From Molanna angustata (lineage: Eukaryota > Arthropoda > Insecta > Trichoptera > Molannidae), in assembly GCA_963576475.1 (NCBI GenBank), contig OY754982.1, positions 2,135,409 through 2,199,408 of the forward strand: a DNA stretch of 64,000 nt. Reading direction: 5' to 3'. Position numbers and translations under genes: made by a program. Below the pieces are notes generated by a model. That model was not told where the DNA came from. It did no database searches and saw nothing but the letters and a program-made list of their open reading frames with translations. Below are positions 11,908 to 23,073 of the stretch, piece after piece. Position 1 is the stretch's first letter, and each line of letters starts with the position of its first letter.

Positions 11908-12845
11908 TCCATACCATACCATCACGCCATTTCCCTATTTGGGGTAGGCAGAGTGAACCGAACGCCAGACTTTTCTCTCTTGACATACATTCCTCGCTTC
12001 ATTCACGTCCATACATCGTCTCATACACGCTCTTCTATTATTCTTACTTCTAACATCACCATCTTTCAAAATCCCATTTATGTTATCGTGCCAACTTTTT
12101 CTTGGCCGACCTCTACTTTTCGTTCCTCTTTTATCAGCCTTGTATACTTTTTTTGTCAGACGGTCATCGCTCATTCTTTCTATGTGGCCGAACCACCTTA
12201 GGGCATTTATTTTCATCTTACTTACGATATTTCTTTCAATCATACATTCTCGTCTAATATCCTCATTTCTTATTCTATCATACATCGTTTTACCACACAT
12301 TCGTCTTAGTGACCTCATTTCAACCGCGTTAATTCTACTTTCATGCGTCTTCTGCCATGTCCATGTCTCACTAGCATACATTAGAGTCGGTGCGACGATA
12401 CCATTGTGTACCGCGAGCTTTGCTTGCCTCGAAATAATTGGGTCAGCCATTACCGGTCTTAATGCACCATTCACTCTATTACCTGCCGTTACTCTCCTTT
12501 CAATATCTTTTTCCAATCTTCCATCACGCTGAAACATGCTTCCTAAGTATAAATATTCATCGACTTGTTCTAATTGTACATTCTCCACTCGTATCTCGCA
12601 TTTTTTTCGTCTTTCGCTCTTCTCAAATACCATCACTTTAGATTTAGTTGCATTCATTCTCAATCCATTTTGCATGCATCCATCGAATACTATTTTAACC
12701 AAACATTCCAAGTCTTCCACGCTTTCAGCCATTAATACTTTGTCATCCGCATACATTAGATCACATACAGTCACACCTTCCAGTTTCAGTCCAATGTTCT
12801 CATTCTTTAGTGCTCTCACACAGTAGTCAACGTATAGATTAAATT
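11908..12845 (-). pseudogene. RTE-like LINE: C-terminal half of reverse transcriptase
   Basis: Open frame 12819-11935 (294 aa), readable upstream to ~12845. It begins near motif C (CDLMYADDKVLMAESVEDLE), then VDEYLYLGSMFQRDG, the thumb, and a C-terminal region with MRSLRRMCGKTMYDRIRNE, LRWFGHIERM and RGRPRKSWHDNI. The YADD Asp pair is present, but motifs A and B and the endonuclease are missing, so it is 5'-truncated. The 294 codons have no stop, which suggests a fairly young copy. The 3' non-coding tail has CCATACC-type repeats. Related 3' fragments lie at 56925-57375 (+), 36880-37082 (-), 57935-58145 (-), 21220-21395 (-) and 16125-16200 (+). Confidence 0.88.
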
Positions 12846-12879
12846 GTTATTTTTTGTCATATTTCATTGTAATTACTGA

Positions 12880-13100
12880 ATTTTAACAGAAAATAAAAAA
12901 AAAATGTAAGTTACAAGACTTGCACAACCAAGACTCGATTGAGTATGCAAGATTAAGACCACATCTGTAATTAGGACTAAGACCATTCCGCTCTTGGTCT
13001 TGCATTTGCTCATCACCAAATATATAATAAAGAGTCTGGCGTTGGTTCTCTCTGCCTACCACAAATAGGGATACGGCTTAATCGTATGTATGTGTATTTT
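12880..13100 (+). repeat. Retroelement 3'-end fragment
   Basis: Contains a run of AAGACCAAGAC-like words, then GTCTGGCGTTGGTTCTCTCTGCCTACC and AGGGATACGG, matching the 3' tail of the LINE above. Similar AAGACCAAGAC words occur at ~19360 and ~35400. Confidence 0.5.
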
Positions 13101-13125
13101 AATGTATTTTTCTTTATTATTTTTT

Positions 13126-13530
13126 AAGTACCTACCTAGTCATGTAGCGATTATCATTACTATTTAAGTACCTACCTAGTCATGTAGCGATTATCATTAC
13201 TATTTAAGTACCTACCTAGTCATGTAACGATTATCATTACTATTTAAGTACCTACCTAGTCATGTAACGATTATCATTACTATTTGGGTACCTACCTAGT
13301 CATGTAACGATTATCATTACTATTTAAGTACCTACCTAGTCATGTAACGATTATCATTACTATTTAAGTACCTACCTAGTCATGTAACGATTATCATTAT
13401 TATTTAAGTACCTACCTAGTCATGTAACGATTATCATTACTATTTAAGTACCTACCTAGTCATGTAACGATTATCATTACTATTTAAGTACCTACCTAGT
13501 CATGTATGTAACGATTATCATTACTATTTG
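13126..13530. repeat. 40-bp minisatellite, about 10 copies
   Basis: The unit is CATGTAACGATTATCATTAC then TATTTAAGTACCTACCTAGT, with only scattered single-base differences (GTAGCG in the first two; TTGGGTA in one; a 4-nt insertion in the last). High identity suggests recent expansion. Confidence 0.95.
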
Positions 13531-14384
13531 AATACAACGTTAAATAAGTAAGAATATAATAAAAATAAATAAAAATATTATTAGAATAAATTCAAATGCT
13601 ATAAATTTTTTTTGCATGTAGGTACCTAATAAAAAAATGACATGTAATTTTTTGTATTTTTTTATTTTAAAAAGGGAATACACGATATTCTTGAAAGTTA
13701 ACTAATATATCCACATAGATTTCATATATAATAATATTGTTGCCCGATGGAAAGATTTTCAAACATGAAAAAATATAAATATCCGCATTTGAATTGTAAT
13801 AAAATATTATTATCTTTTTTTAATAATCAATATGTTCACGTGAAAAGTACACAATACATCTTCATGCATTTCCTAAACTAAGCATAATATATATGGTTGT
13901 ACCGACAAAACTTTGAAATCATATTGTACCGACCGGATATACCTAATGAATCAATTTGTTTACTATTTACGTACGTGTAAATGATCCGCAAAAGATATGT
14001 AGGTAAATGCATACAATGAAAGTACTAAATTCGTTTAATTGATATCCGCTCCGGATTATATGCATCACTTATATTATACATGTGGCTGATCACATAGAAA
14101 TCTTCATTATAGATTTCCACACAATGTATCCATAGTCATATTGACACAGATCCAGAATATATTTGTAACTTAAATCACTACATTCATCTTACATCTTTTC
14201 CGACTCATGTTGTACCAGAGGTGGTCTTACGACTAATGTAAAGTTTAAATTGTTCATATATCCAATGATAATTCACATATTTTCTTACTGTATTGAATAG
14301 GTACCTACTCATTTTACATATTTCTCATTGTTTGTACCTATATAATTTCCTTTGAATTATTTGTGTATTGATTTTTGTAATATA
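13531..14384. other. Unassigned AT-rich intron sequence
   Basis: No ORF, RNA gene or clear repeat ends seen. CATTTCCTAAACTAAGCATA (~13866) is a reverse-strand echo of the repeat at position 1. Confidence 0.5.
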
Positions 14385-15423
14385 CTAGTTCAACTGTCGA
14401 TGGCGATAGTATGTACCTATAATTGAAGAATACGTACCAAACTATAAATACTTAAACACAAATTAAGGGGGGGACTGCTGCCAACGTACCTATTTTTCAA
14501 TTTGATATACCATCATTATTTCTTATCAAATCGTTATGAAAAAAATAATTTAGATAGTTTGGATATTAATAAACAAAAATATACCTTAACTTTTAGATAA
14601 TGTTCTGTATAAATTATTGTAGAAAAATAATGGCATACCCCGATTTTCAACGTTTATCATATATTTTTAATAAACTATAAGGTATACAGTAATATATTTT
14701 TTTTAAATGAAAGAAGACAAAAATATCTAGAAAAATATGATGTGACGTTGCATTAATGCTTCAGGTTTAGTAAATAAACCTAAAAAACATTTATTTTCCA
14801 TTCAGCGCCATTGCGTAATAAAAGTTTTTTTGGTTTCTTTACTTAACTTGATGCGTCAATGCAACGTCATATCATATTTTTCCAGGTATTTTGTTCTTCT
14901 TTAATTTATAAAAAAAAATATTGCTCTATACCTTATATTTTTTTAGAAATTTAAGATAAATGTCTAAAATCGGGGTATGCTTATTATTTTCCTACAAGAA
15001 TATATACCGAACATAATCAAAAAGTTAAGGTATGTTTCTCTTTATTAATATCCAAACTAACTAGGTTATTTTTTTCAAAATGATTCGTTTAGTAACATGT
15101 AGGCATTTATGTCAGGATATAATAGTATGGAGGTCATTTTTTCTACCCAGAATATGAAAACTACAGCATGATGGTATGTATGTATGTATGTTTGTAGTAG
15201 GTATCAAACTATTGAGTGAGATATTGTGTAGTGTATACTGCCTTACAAATTGTATGAAACGATGTCGTCACTAAATTCTATTTTTATAAAAATTGTAAAA
15301 AAAAGTTTGAGATGTACTACTATAATAGTAGAATGTAAATATTTTTTATAGAAAATTAAATTATCTAGTTGGGTTGTTTTGACTTTTTTCAATATTTTTA
15401 AAAACTTTGGAAATATAGAATAA
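14385..15423 (-). mobile_element. Helitron-like fragment split by a foldback element
   Basis: Family 3'-end blocks (AACTGTCGATGGCGATAGTA, ACCAAACTATAAATACTTAA) stop at ~14466. The next blocks (ACATGTAGGCATTTATGTCAGG, CTACCCAGAATATG, GATGTCGTCACTAAATTC) resume at ~15094 and end at ~15420. The gap is filled by the foldback element below. Confidence 0.7.
14515..15085. mobile_element. Large foldback MITE (~270-bp arms)
   Basis: Left arm blocks AGTTTGGATATTAATAAA, ATACCTTAAC, GGCATACCCCGATTTT and GATGTGACGTTGCATTAATG reappear inverted and in reverse order on the right (CGTCAATGCAACGTCATATC, AAAATCGGGGTATGC, GTTAAGGTATG, TTTATTAATATCCAAACT). Central spacer ~14800-14825. Arms have diverged by roughly a tenth, so it is older than the 10285 palindrome. 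No ORF. Confidence 0.8.
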
Positions 15424-15543
15424 TGAACAAAGAACTCTGTGCTAATAAAGCACAGCCACCAATATATGTATCCAGAACTGAAGGAATTTAACTTTAATAT
15501 CATTTAATGATTCGGCGGATATTTTGTGGTAGTTAATATAAAC

Positions 15544-15732
15544 CATTTTTGAATTATAAATTTGCTATAAACCACTTGTTTTTGAGTCACTTCGCGACAT
15601 GTTTCGGAAGCGCTGTCCTTCCATCGACCGGCGTGTCGACACGCCGGTCGATGGAAGGACAGTGCTTCCGAAACATGTCGCGAAGTGACTCAAAAAACAA
15701 GTGGTTTATAGCAAATTTATAATTCAAAAATG
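15544..15732. mobile_element. Near-perfect 189-bp palindrome
   Basis: CATTTTTGAATTATAAATTT at left matches the inverse at right. The centre is CCGGCGTGTCGACACGCCGG (15629-15648). The arms differ at only a few bases (e.g. GCGCTGTCC versus GGACAGTGC). A dyad this perfect would extrude a cruciform. Probably a foldback MITE. Inner words GACATGTTTCGGAAGC resemble a common lepidopteran repeat. Confidence 0.88.
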
Positions 15733-15889
15733 AATTTAACTTTAATTAGAACATATAAAAAAACTACTATATTGAAATTCACACGTTGACTATAAATTAT
15801 TGTCATGAGCCAATCGGCTCTTTTAATAATTATTATAAATAAAAACGAGTAGGTTGTGGCCAACACTACACTCCACGCCATAGTAAGCG

Positions 15890-16770
15890 TTCATTTTTTC
15901 TTCTTGAAATGTTGACAATCTCTAAATGCATTTTTATGAAGTACATTTCTATTAGATTCTTAAACAAATATAAGATTCCCAGAGGACAAAAGTTTTCACA
16001 ATATTCCATACACACAAACACATTGTCACGAAACTCATAGTATGTATTTTCTACATGATACCTGTTGAGAAATTTTAAGTAAAATTGCATTACTAGCAAG
16101 ATCAGCACGTATGAGACAGTGTATCAATGTTGATGAGGCGATGTATGTGTCAAGATAGAAGAATGGTGGTGTTCGGTTCTCACTGCCTACCCCTTGAGGA
16201 AGATAGAAGTGGAGAGTAAAAAATACACTTGTCTATAGAGACACATACAATACCAATATGAAGTTGATCACTCAATTTTCACTTACAGAAGCTATTATTC
16301 TTCTGTTATATACATTTTTCATACAAATATGAAATTTATTTCACATTGATATGGAAAACCATAGATTTTTTCATTAAATTTTGACAATCCTTGAATGCAT
16401 TTTTGATGAGTGTATTTTTGTTGTATCGAAATTTCAAACAGTATACAAAAAACTCGATTTTCCAGACCGTGAGAGCATTTTGAAAATTTGGACAGATGAA
16501 ATCATAGAGAAGAAATTAACGGATATCTATGGAAAACTAATCAGCTCTAGGTCTATGCACTTTTACACATATGATGTTAATATGAAGTTGATCGGATTTA
16601 TAGTTTGGGCTGTAGATAAGACACAAAAAAATAATTCCCGCCGTACGCCATACATATAACAAACACATCACGACGAAACTAGCAGTGTGCACTCTACATG
16701 ATACCCGTTGAGAAATTGATGCAAAAAATACGCTTAATTGTGAAATCATGACTCTCCACTATTCCATAGT
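15890..16770 (+). repeat. Duplicated segment with a short open frame
   Basis: Two related stretches, ~15890-16115 and ~16370-16765, share TTTTTTC-TGACAATC-TGAATGCATTTTT-ATGA and CTACATGATACC-GTTGAGAAATT. The second has a 92-codon open stretch (16381-16656) containing KLDFPDRESILKIWTDEI and HFYTYDVNMKLIGFIVWAV. It opens with TTG rather than ATG, so it is not a complete gene; TTTTCCAG before ACCGTGAG could be a splice acceptor of a relic exon. A third, more distant copy lies inverted at ~19930-20190. Most likely a transposon or duplicated exon relic; function unknown. Confidence 0.4.
16125..16215 (+). repeat. LINE 3' fragment (RTE-like family)
   Basis: GATGAGGCGATGTATGTGTC, AAGATAGAAG and TTCGGTTCTCACTGCCTACC match the end of the LINE frame at 11935-12010 in the reverse orientation. 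Confidence 0.6.
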
Positions 16771-16779
16771 TCGGAGAAT

Positions 16780-17740
16780 AAAAATAATATAAATAGTCTC
16801 TTTAGAAACATAGTATTACCTACTAATGTAACTTATCCAAGATTTCCACACAATATTCTGAGATTCGTACTATTAAATTTAATAAGCAATCCCAACACGG
16901 CGTAAACATTTTCTTAATAATTTCATGCATGTTTTATACTGTAGGTATATAACATAATATGTAAGTAAAACAAGATTGTATTAGCGTTCAGTTTTCTCTT
17001 CCTCCGTATAAGGGACACAGCGTTGTAGATTTTTTTGTTGTTGACGCTGATTAACTTATTAGTTATTGATTGTTATAAATGGCGACCATTAGCAGTTCGA
17101 TTTGTCAGTTTGAACAAATATTTGGGTTAGATACTGCTCTATAAATGTGGGTATTTTTAATGGTGAAACTTATTTGTTTAAGTGGGGGAACAAATATCAT
17201 GTGATGAAAAGCTATGTAGCAAATGATATTGCTATTTATAGCCATTTTTTAATATGTAGAGCTACTTACTACTCATGACTCGATCATAATACGTTCTTAC
17301 CTTGTCTTAAGGCCCTTGTATACCCTGGGTATAATACGGATGTACACAAAAATGAACGCTAAATTACCTTCTAATCTATGAAACAAGAACCAATATTGTA
17401 TATCACCTAATATGTGATATACAACATTTTTTCGTGAAGAAAAGGTAAAATTTAGAGGTTTTTTTTAAATAGCAAGAATAGTTATTAAAATATTAAAAAA
17501 CTCAGTCGGTAGATTTTCATATTCTCTTTCGATTGAAGTAAAAATCTTCTTTATATGCCTTGTAGTTTTTTAGTTACTTACAATAAAAAATAAAAAGGAT
17601 TGCAAAAAAGGCAACAGTATCAATGAAATTCAAATTAAAAAAAAACTCATGCAATAGAATAAAGATGTAAATACAAACTGTTCTTTATTTCAAAGACGTA
17701 TCTTTTGAGGGTACTGGGGAAATTATTTTCAAAATATAGG
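16780..17740. other. Unassigned intron sequence
   Basis: AT-rich, no ORF. Contains a small inverted pair ATTGTATATCACC / GGTGATATACAA-like (17395-17425) with TTCGTGAAGAAAAGG, words also seen near the 26420 minisatellite and at ~38790-38830. Confidence 0.4.
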
Positions 17741-18137
17741 TACTACCTCCTATTCAGTAACTATTGTAACTAAAATAGGAACGTACTAAAATTGTAGATT
17801 TTAGATTTACGGTCTTATTTCAGCGTTATAAAATATCAACTTGGACTAAATGGAATAGGAACGTACCTATTTTGGCCGAAACGTTCTTAAAAAGTAACTG
17901 AATCAGACGTATTATGAATAATTATGTAAATTATGAAATTTTCATCATTTTCATAATTATTCAAAATACTTCTAATTCAGTAAATTTTTAAGAACGTTCC
18001 GGCTAATATAGGTATGTTTGTATTCCATTTAGTCCAAGTTGATATTTTATAACGCTGAAATAAGACAGTAAATCTAAAATCTACAATTTTAGTACGTTCC
18101 TATTTTAGTTACAATAGTTACTGAATAGGGGGTATTA
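17741..18137. mobile_element. Foldback MITE (~190-bp arms)
   Basis: TACCTCCTATTCAGTAACTA at left and TAGTTACTGAATAGGGGGTA at right; inner blocks CAACTTGGACTAAATGGAAT and ATTCCATTTAGTCCAAGTTG; centre near 17940 around ATGAAATTTTCAT. Arms are close to identical over most of their length. No coding content. Confidence 0.85.
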
Positions 18138-18252
18138 TATAGCTTAAGTATTATATAAATCAGTACTCGACCATAATCTACAACAATAAAAATCTATTAA
18201 GATCAATGTTTAGTATAATATATTTTTAATTTATCATTATTTTTTAATTTAT

Positions 18253-18291
18253 CTCGCCAGCCTAATTCATAATAATGAATTAGGCTGGCGA
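18253..18291. repeat. 39-bp perfect hairpin
   Basis: CTCGCCAGCCTAATTCAT / ATGAATTAGGCTGGCGAG around a 3-nt spacer, directly joined to the retroposon tail that follows. Confidence 0.85.
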
Positions 18292-18370
18292 GGGATAGGG
18301 AAGCATGGAGGTTGAAAGGGGAGGCCTATGTCCAACACTGGACGAATAATGGCTGCTGATGATGATTATT
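18292..18370 (+). repeat. LINE 3' tail (GGCCTATGTCCAACACTGGACG type)
   Basis: GGGGAGGCCTATGTCCAACA, CTGGACGAATAATGGCTG then (ATG/TGA) repeats is the widespread 3' end of a lepidopteran non-LTR retrotransposon family. Only the tail is present. Confidence 0.7.
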
Positions 18371-18502
18371 TTTTGTATAAATAAATTGTTTAATTTTAAT
18401 ATAAAAGATTTCTAAAAAAATAATCTATTTTAAATTAACTTCATTAGTAGTTCTGCTGGCTCGAAGGACCAATTCATAATCATGTATTTATTTATATATG
18501 TG

Positions 18503-18703
18503 CCCGACTGTTGAACGATCTTCCGAATTCTGTGTTTCCATCTTCGTACAACCCGGGTCTTTTTAAAATCCGAATTAATAAACTCTTTTCTAGATTGCAA
18601 ACCCCTCCCAACGCTACGTAGTGCGCTTCTTCGGAAGAGTAAAATGGACCCAAATCCTAATAGCTGGCGTCCCCTACGTAGACATGTTAAAAAAAAAAAA
18701 AAT
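18503..18703 (+). mobile_element. 3'-end copy of the Jockey/CR1-like LINE
   Basis: Same sequence as the inverse of 6144-6325: CTTCCGAATTCTGTGTTTCC, CAACCCGGGTCTTTTTAAAA, CCCCTCCCAACGCTACGTAG and GTCCCCTACGTAGACATGTT, then a poly(A) tail. Severely 5'-truncated; encodes only the last ~45 residues ([15 protein letters not shown]). Confidence 0.9.
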
Positions 18704-19116
18704 ATTGGGTATATATGAAATAATAAATAAATACCTATGTATTATTCAATAAATAATAAATATTACCTATGTATTTACTGTCCCGAAGGACTGTAAATTA
18801 AATATGGTTATGGCACAATAAACTTGAAAAAAACTACATATTGTAAACCTTGATTTCTATTCCTTCTGCGGCATTCAACCCCCTGCTTCCTTTCTTCATT
18901 ATTATGATCTGTCTGTTTTGTTGTCTTTTATTATTATTTTTAGGTAGGTACCACATACAATTGAATCAAATTTATATGTACATACACATAATTTTCGCCA
19001 AATATCTTGATCGAGCTTCCGGTTGCGCAGAGAGCAAATTTGTGTCATTTTGCTTCGTTGGTTTACGCCAATCGGTAATCGCACCCCTTCTCGGCTAAAA
19101 GTTCAAGATACAACTA

Positions 19117-19350
19117 TAGAATAGAATAGAATAGAATAGAATAGAATAGAATAGAATAGAATAGAATAGAATAGAATAGAATAGAATAGAATAGAATAGA
19201 ATAGAATAGAATAGAATAGAATAGAATAGAATAGAATAGAATAGAATAGAATAGAATAGAATAGAATAGAATAGAATAGAATAGAATAGAAAAGAATAGA
19301 ATAGAATAGAATAGAATAGAATAGAATAGAATAGAATAAAATAAAATAAA
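19117..19350. repeat. (GAATA)n pentanucleotide microsatellite
   Basis: About 45 nearly perfect units with one A substitution near 19290, turning into AATAA units at the end. Long Phe-Tyr-Ser readings on the - strand are artefacts of the repeat. Confidence 0.97.
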
Positions 19351-21115
19351 AAGACAATGATCAAGAGTGCAAGACCAAGACTATGACAATTTGTAATACG
19401 CAAATGAAATAGTCTTGTGGTTTTACAAGACTATTTCATTATACATTTCACAAAACTTTATATACCTATTATCGTTTTCGGGTGTCCCGATGTGCCGGGT
19501 AATCGTAAACATAACAAGCATGCAAGTAATAATATGAACCTTTAGTAGAAAAATAAATACTTAGGTACTTGATATTTTTCTATTAGGCACTCGTAGATAG
19601 GTACTAGCGCTAACAATCTAATCGCTAATCACGTTGTGATTTGTTAATGTGAGTAATGTATGTAGGTACCCACTATAAAATTCCACACATTTCACAAATG
19701 TGGTAGATGGGTCCTTTCACGTCTGATTACCTAATTCCTCACTCATTTGAATGTCTGTAATAAAACATCGTTTCATGTTTCAGCGACACATACAAAAAAC
19801 ACCCCTCCATATTATTATTTCCATACGAGCACATACCTACATAGGTACCTACCTTCTCTACTATATTAATTGCTGACAAATTTAATGTCACACTGACAGT
19901 AGTGCAGTACTTACCTACAAGTATTTATTTCTCTCCATTACTATGGAATAGTCGAGAGTTATGAATTCACAATTTTAAGCGTATTTTTCCTTTTTTTATT
20001 TTAAATTATTATATATTTTTTTTCATTTGGAAGAATTTCAACGACTTGTTTTTTACTCCTCACTAACCCAAGGGGATATAGTGGGGAGTTATGAATTCGC
20101 ATTTTTTTAAGGCTATTTTTATTGCAGATTATCAACTGGTATCATGCTGAGATTGTATTCTGGAAGTTTCATCACAATGTATCTGTATGTGCGTGCTATG
20201 TGCTGCGTGCTGTGTGCTACGTACGGCGTGTTTATTTTACTTTATCGATTATAGACTAAAGTACTCATTCGATTATTTTCAAGTTTTGCAAATATGTACA
20301 TATATCTAATACTCACTTGGACTCCATTAAATTTTGAAGGATATCTGATCAGTGCTTCTTTATTTTTTCAACTGTCAAATATTTCAAAGTGACCCCAAGC
20401 TCAGGAAACTTGAAATTTGAATTTTTTATTTTCAAATTGGTAAAAAGAACATCACTTTCATAAAAAGGCATTGAATTAATATCAAGTTTTCATTATAAAA
20501 TTTAAATAAAATAAAACATTGAACAAACTCATTTCATTAAAATGTTGAAAATTTTCCCCAAGTAACCCCAAACTCAGGAAAATTAAAATTGGATATTTTT
20601 ATTTTTAAATTGCTATAAAGGTACCTACATAACTCATTTCATGAAAATACTGAAAAGTTTCCATACAAAATTTTAATACTCTGTGGAGTGACTTGGTAGT
20701 GAGGAAAATAGCGTTGGCCACAACCCACTCGTTTTTTTTGGTTAAAATAATGTGCATTAAATGATTGTCAAATATATTATAGAGTTTAGTGTTGGTCACA
20801 ACCCACTTGTTTAAAAGAAATATTGTAATATTTACAAACACTCATATAAAAGGGTAAAAGGTTAATATATGTTAACTTCTATGATAAAACTGTTTTAAAT
20901 TAAATATATTTATTACAACATTTTATGATTTGACGAAAATTTATCGACCATCTCGTTGAGAAGTGTCAACATATTTATAATTTTACATGATGTTTAGGTT
21001 ATGAATCTGGTAGTTTCACACGATTCAAATTTATATTTTATGTGTTTGCTATGGGGTTTAAGAAAGGGGTGATTTTTAGGATCACATTTTAATCAAAATT
21101 TGTCAGAAAAAAGTC
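19351..21115. other. Unassigned intron sequence with repeat scraps
   Basis: Contains an AAGACCAAGAC scrap and an inverted pair GAAATAGTCTTGTGG / ACAAGACTATTTC (19406-19438), a GTCCCGATGTGCC scrap of the 35935 family, and diverged inverted copies of the 15890 segment (to ~20190). No gene. Confidence 0.4.
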
Positions 21116-21217
21116 ATAATGACATATCATCGCGTCGTACAAACAAAACAGAACGTCAAACAGAAATCTAATCATCAAAAAAATAATATCCTATACCTAC
21201 ATAAATATTATCTCGCT

Positions 21218-21400
21218 ATGTCCCTCTCGGGACAGTCAGAGAGAATGGAACCCCACATTATTCTATCTTGGCACGCATCCATTGCCTTAACGAAATTCGT
21301 GTTCGTCTGTTGTACAAACTTCTTCCATTTCTTTCTATTGCAGGAGTGTCATTTAGATGGTTGTGACATCCGTAACTTGGACGACCCCGATCTTTTATTA
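21218..21400 (-). repeat. LINE 3' fragment (RTE-like family, diverged)
   Basis: CTCTCGGGACAGTCAGAGAG, TTGGCACGCATCCATTGCC and GGTTGTGACATCCGTAACTTGG follow the same block order as the reverse-strand LINE end at 36890-37080 (GGCAGAGAGAACC, GTCACGCATCCCTCGCC). Confidence 0.5.
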
Positions 21401-21529
21401 TTAATTCATTCTTCTTATTTTGCCTTACCATTACAACATCATATCATCAAAAATAAAAGGAGATTCGATAAGAAAATAATTCATAGGTACATTAATACTC
21501 TCATGCACAACATATCTCTAGTTCTAAAA

Positions 21530-21990
21530 TTACTACAACAGTATATAAATATTTAATAAGAAGTAAACTAGAATATGCATCCACAATCTGGTCTCCAAAT
21601 TACGACAAATACACAAAAACAATAGAACCTGTCAAAAGAAGACTAACACGAATTTTGGTTTTTAGAGAGGGGATAAGCCATCAATTTGAATGTTATAATC
21701 AATAGACGAAAAATCGCAGATATGATGATACTATACGAAATATTAAATTATCAGTTAGATGTACCAAATATCCTTCCACAAATTGAAATAACAGTACCAA
21801 TTAGAAATACTATTATACAATTAGAAATATTTTTGACTTAAAATTCTTTAATACAAATATCGGTTATTTCTCTCCAATTTCTCGCCTAATCAGAATGTAC
21901 AACTCATTTCATTAAATTAATAATATTGATATATTCTCAAACTCTAAATTAACTTGCAAAAAACCCATAATATCCCAGGTCGTAACCTTT
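21530..21990 (+). pseudogene. LINE reverse-transcriptase C-terminal remnant
   Basis: Broken frames give SPNYDKYTKTIEPVKRR, then RILVF, RKIADMMILYEILN and NTIIQLEIF, like the IWSPxxxxxxxxIExVQRRFTR part of Jockey/I-group retrotransposons. Several stops and frameshifts. Probably an old copy unrelated to the LINE at 6127. Confidence 0.5.
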
Positions 21991-22234
21991 TTTATAAATT
22001 TATGTATACCTACCTTCTCTGTTTATTTTGTCATATTCATTTATTGTTTAATTCTCATATTTCATTTGTTTAATTTTTGTATTCATATTTCATTTGTTTA
22101 ATTTGTGTATTCATATTTCATTTGTTTAATTGTTGTGGACTCAAATATTAAAATCTTTGGGTCTACAACTGTGAACTTACTGTGTAACTTCCACCCGCAA
22201 CATAATAAGTATATAAAATAGACACTGCACCTTC

Positions 22235-22277
22235 GTAGTGTAGTGTAGTGTAGTGTAGTGTAGTGTAGTGTAGTGTA
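22235..22277. repeat. (TAGTG)n pentanucleotide repeat
   Basis: Eight to nine TAGTG units. Confidence 0.9.
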
Positions 22278-22384
22278 GGAAACTGTATAGGTACCTACAT
22301 ACAATACTTCCTATGTATAACTGTTATGCGCAGAAAATTTTGGGCATCATGCCTGTGTCTGTTCTCAATTAAATAAAATAAAAT

Positions 22385-22620
22385 AAAAATATCCCACAAT
22401 GCGGAGTAACCAACGACAGGCGTGCAGGTGTTCATTACCTTATAAAAGGAAGCACGAAACACGACCGTATCCCTACACACCAGTCTCGTTTTACCTAAAA
22501 AGGCATTACATTCAGAATGTGTGTATTGCTGAACTATGTGAGATGTTATTGCTACCTGTTGTATTTTCGATTATTCGGCTCTTACCGGACACCCGAAAAC
22601 GATGACGTTTCTACTTTATA
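22385..22620 (-). repeat. Dispersed repeat (CACATTGTG family), reverse copy
   Basis: ATCCCACAATGCGGAGTAAC, AGGTGTTCATTACCTTATAA, CCTAAAAAGGCATTACATTC and TACCGGACACCCGAAAACGA align, inverted, with 35935-36195. Confidence 0.6.
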
Positions 22621-23073
22621 CTATACAAAAGAGTGGAAGCACTATTCTAAGCCGGTGCCTCGCAGCAAGCAGCAACTAAAGAGTTATTCTTGATTTTACT
22701 CATTTTATGAAGTGTGAATAGTACCTACCTGCACTAAGATTGAATGAATAAGAGTAGGTAGTTAATAAGTTAATATTGCACGTGCCTGAAGAAAACAAGC
22801 GTTAATGTAATAAAATATTTAATATTTCCCTTACAAAAGAAAATATTTATACTATTGCAAGTTGTAATATTGCGCAGTGCATGTGTTGTACATAGTTTAA
22901 CAATGTAAATATTTATATAAATTTATAAGCGCCGGCGCCATATGGTCTGCAGTCATTTCTATTGTATCAATAATAGATATCTAAGGTACCTATACAACAT
23001 ACCATAATGCAGTCGATCTAACCTTGTATAATTGAATACAAGATATATTTATATACCTATTATAAATAGTAAG

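Noticed and set aside
11953..12826. Several + strand ORFs antisense to the LINE
   Set aside because: Shadow frames of the RT frame on the other strand.
13126..13530. CRISPR-like array of 40-bp units
   Set aside because: Units are contiguous with no unique spacers and the context is insect nuclear DNA; it is a minisatellite.
19095..19403. 102-aa and 84-aa Phe-Tyr-Ser repeat ORFs
   Set aside because: Entirely due to the (GAATA)n array.
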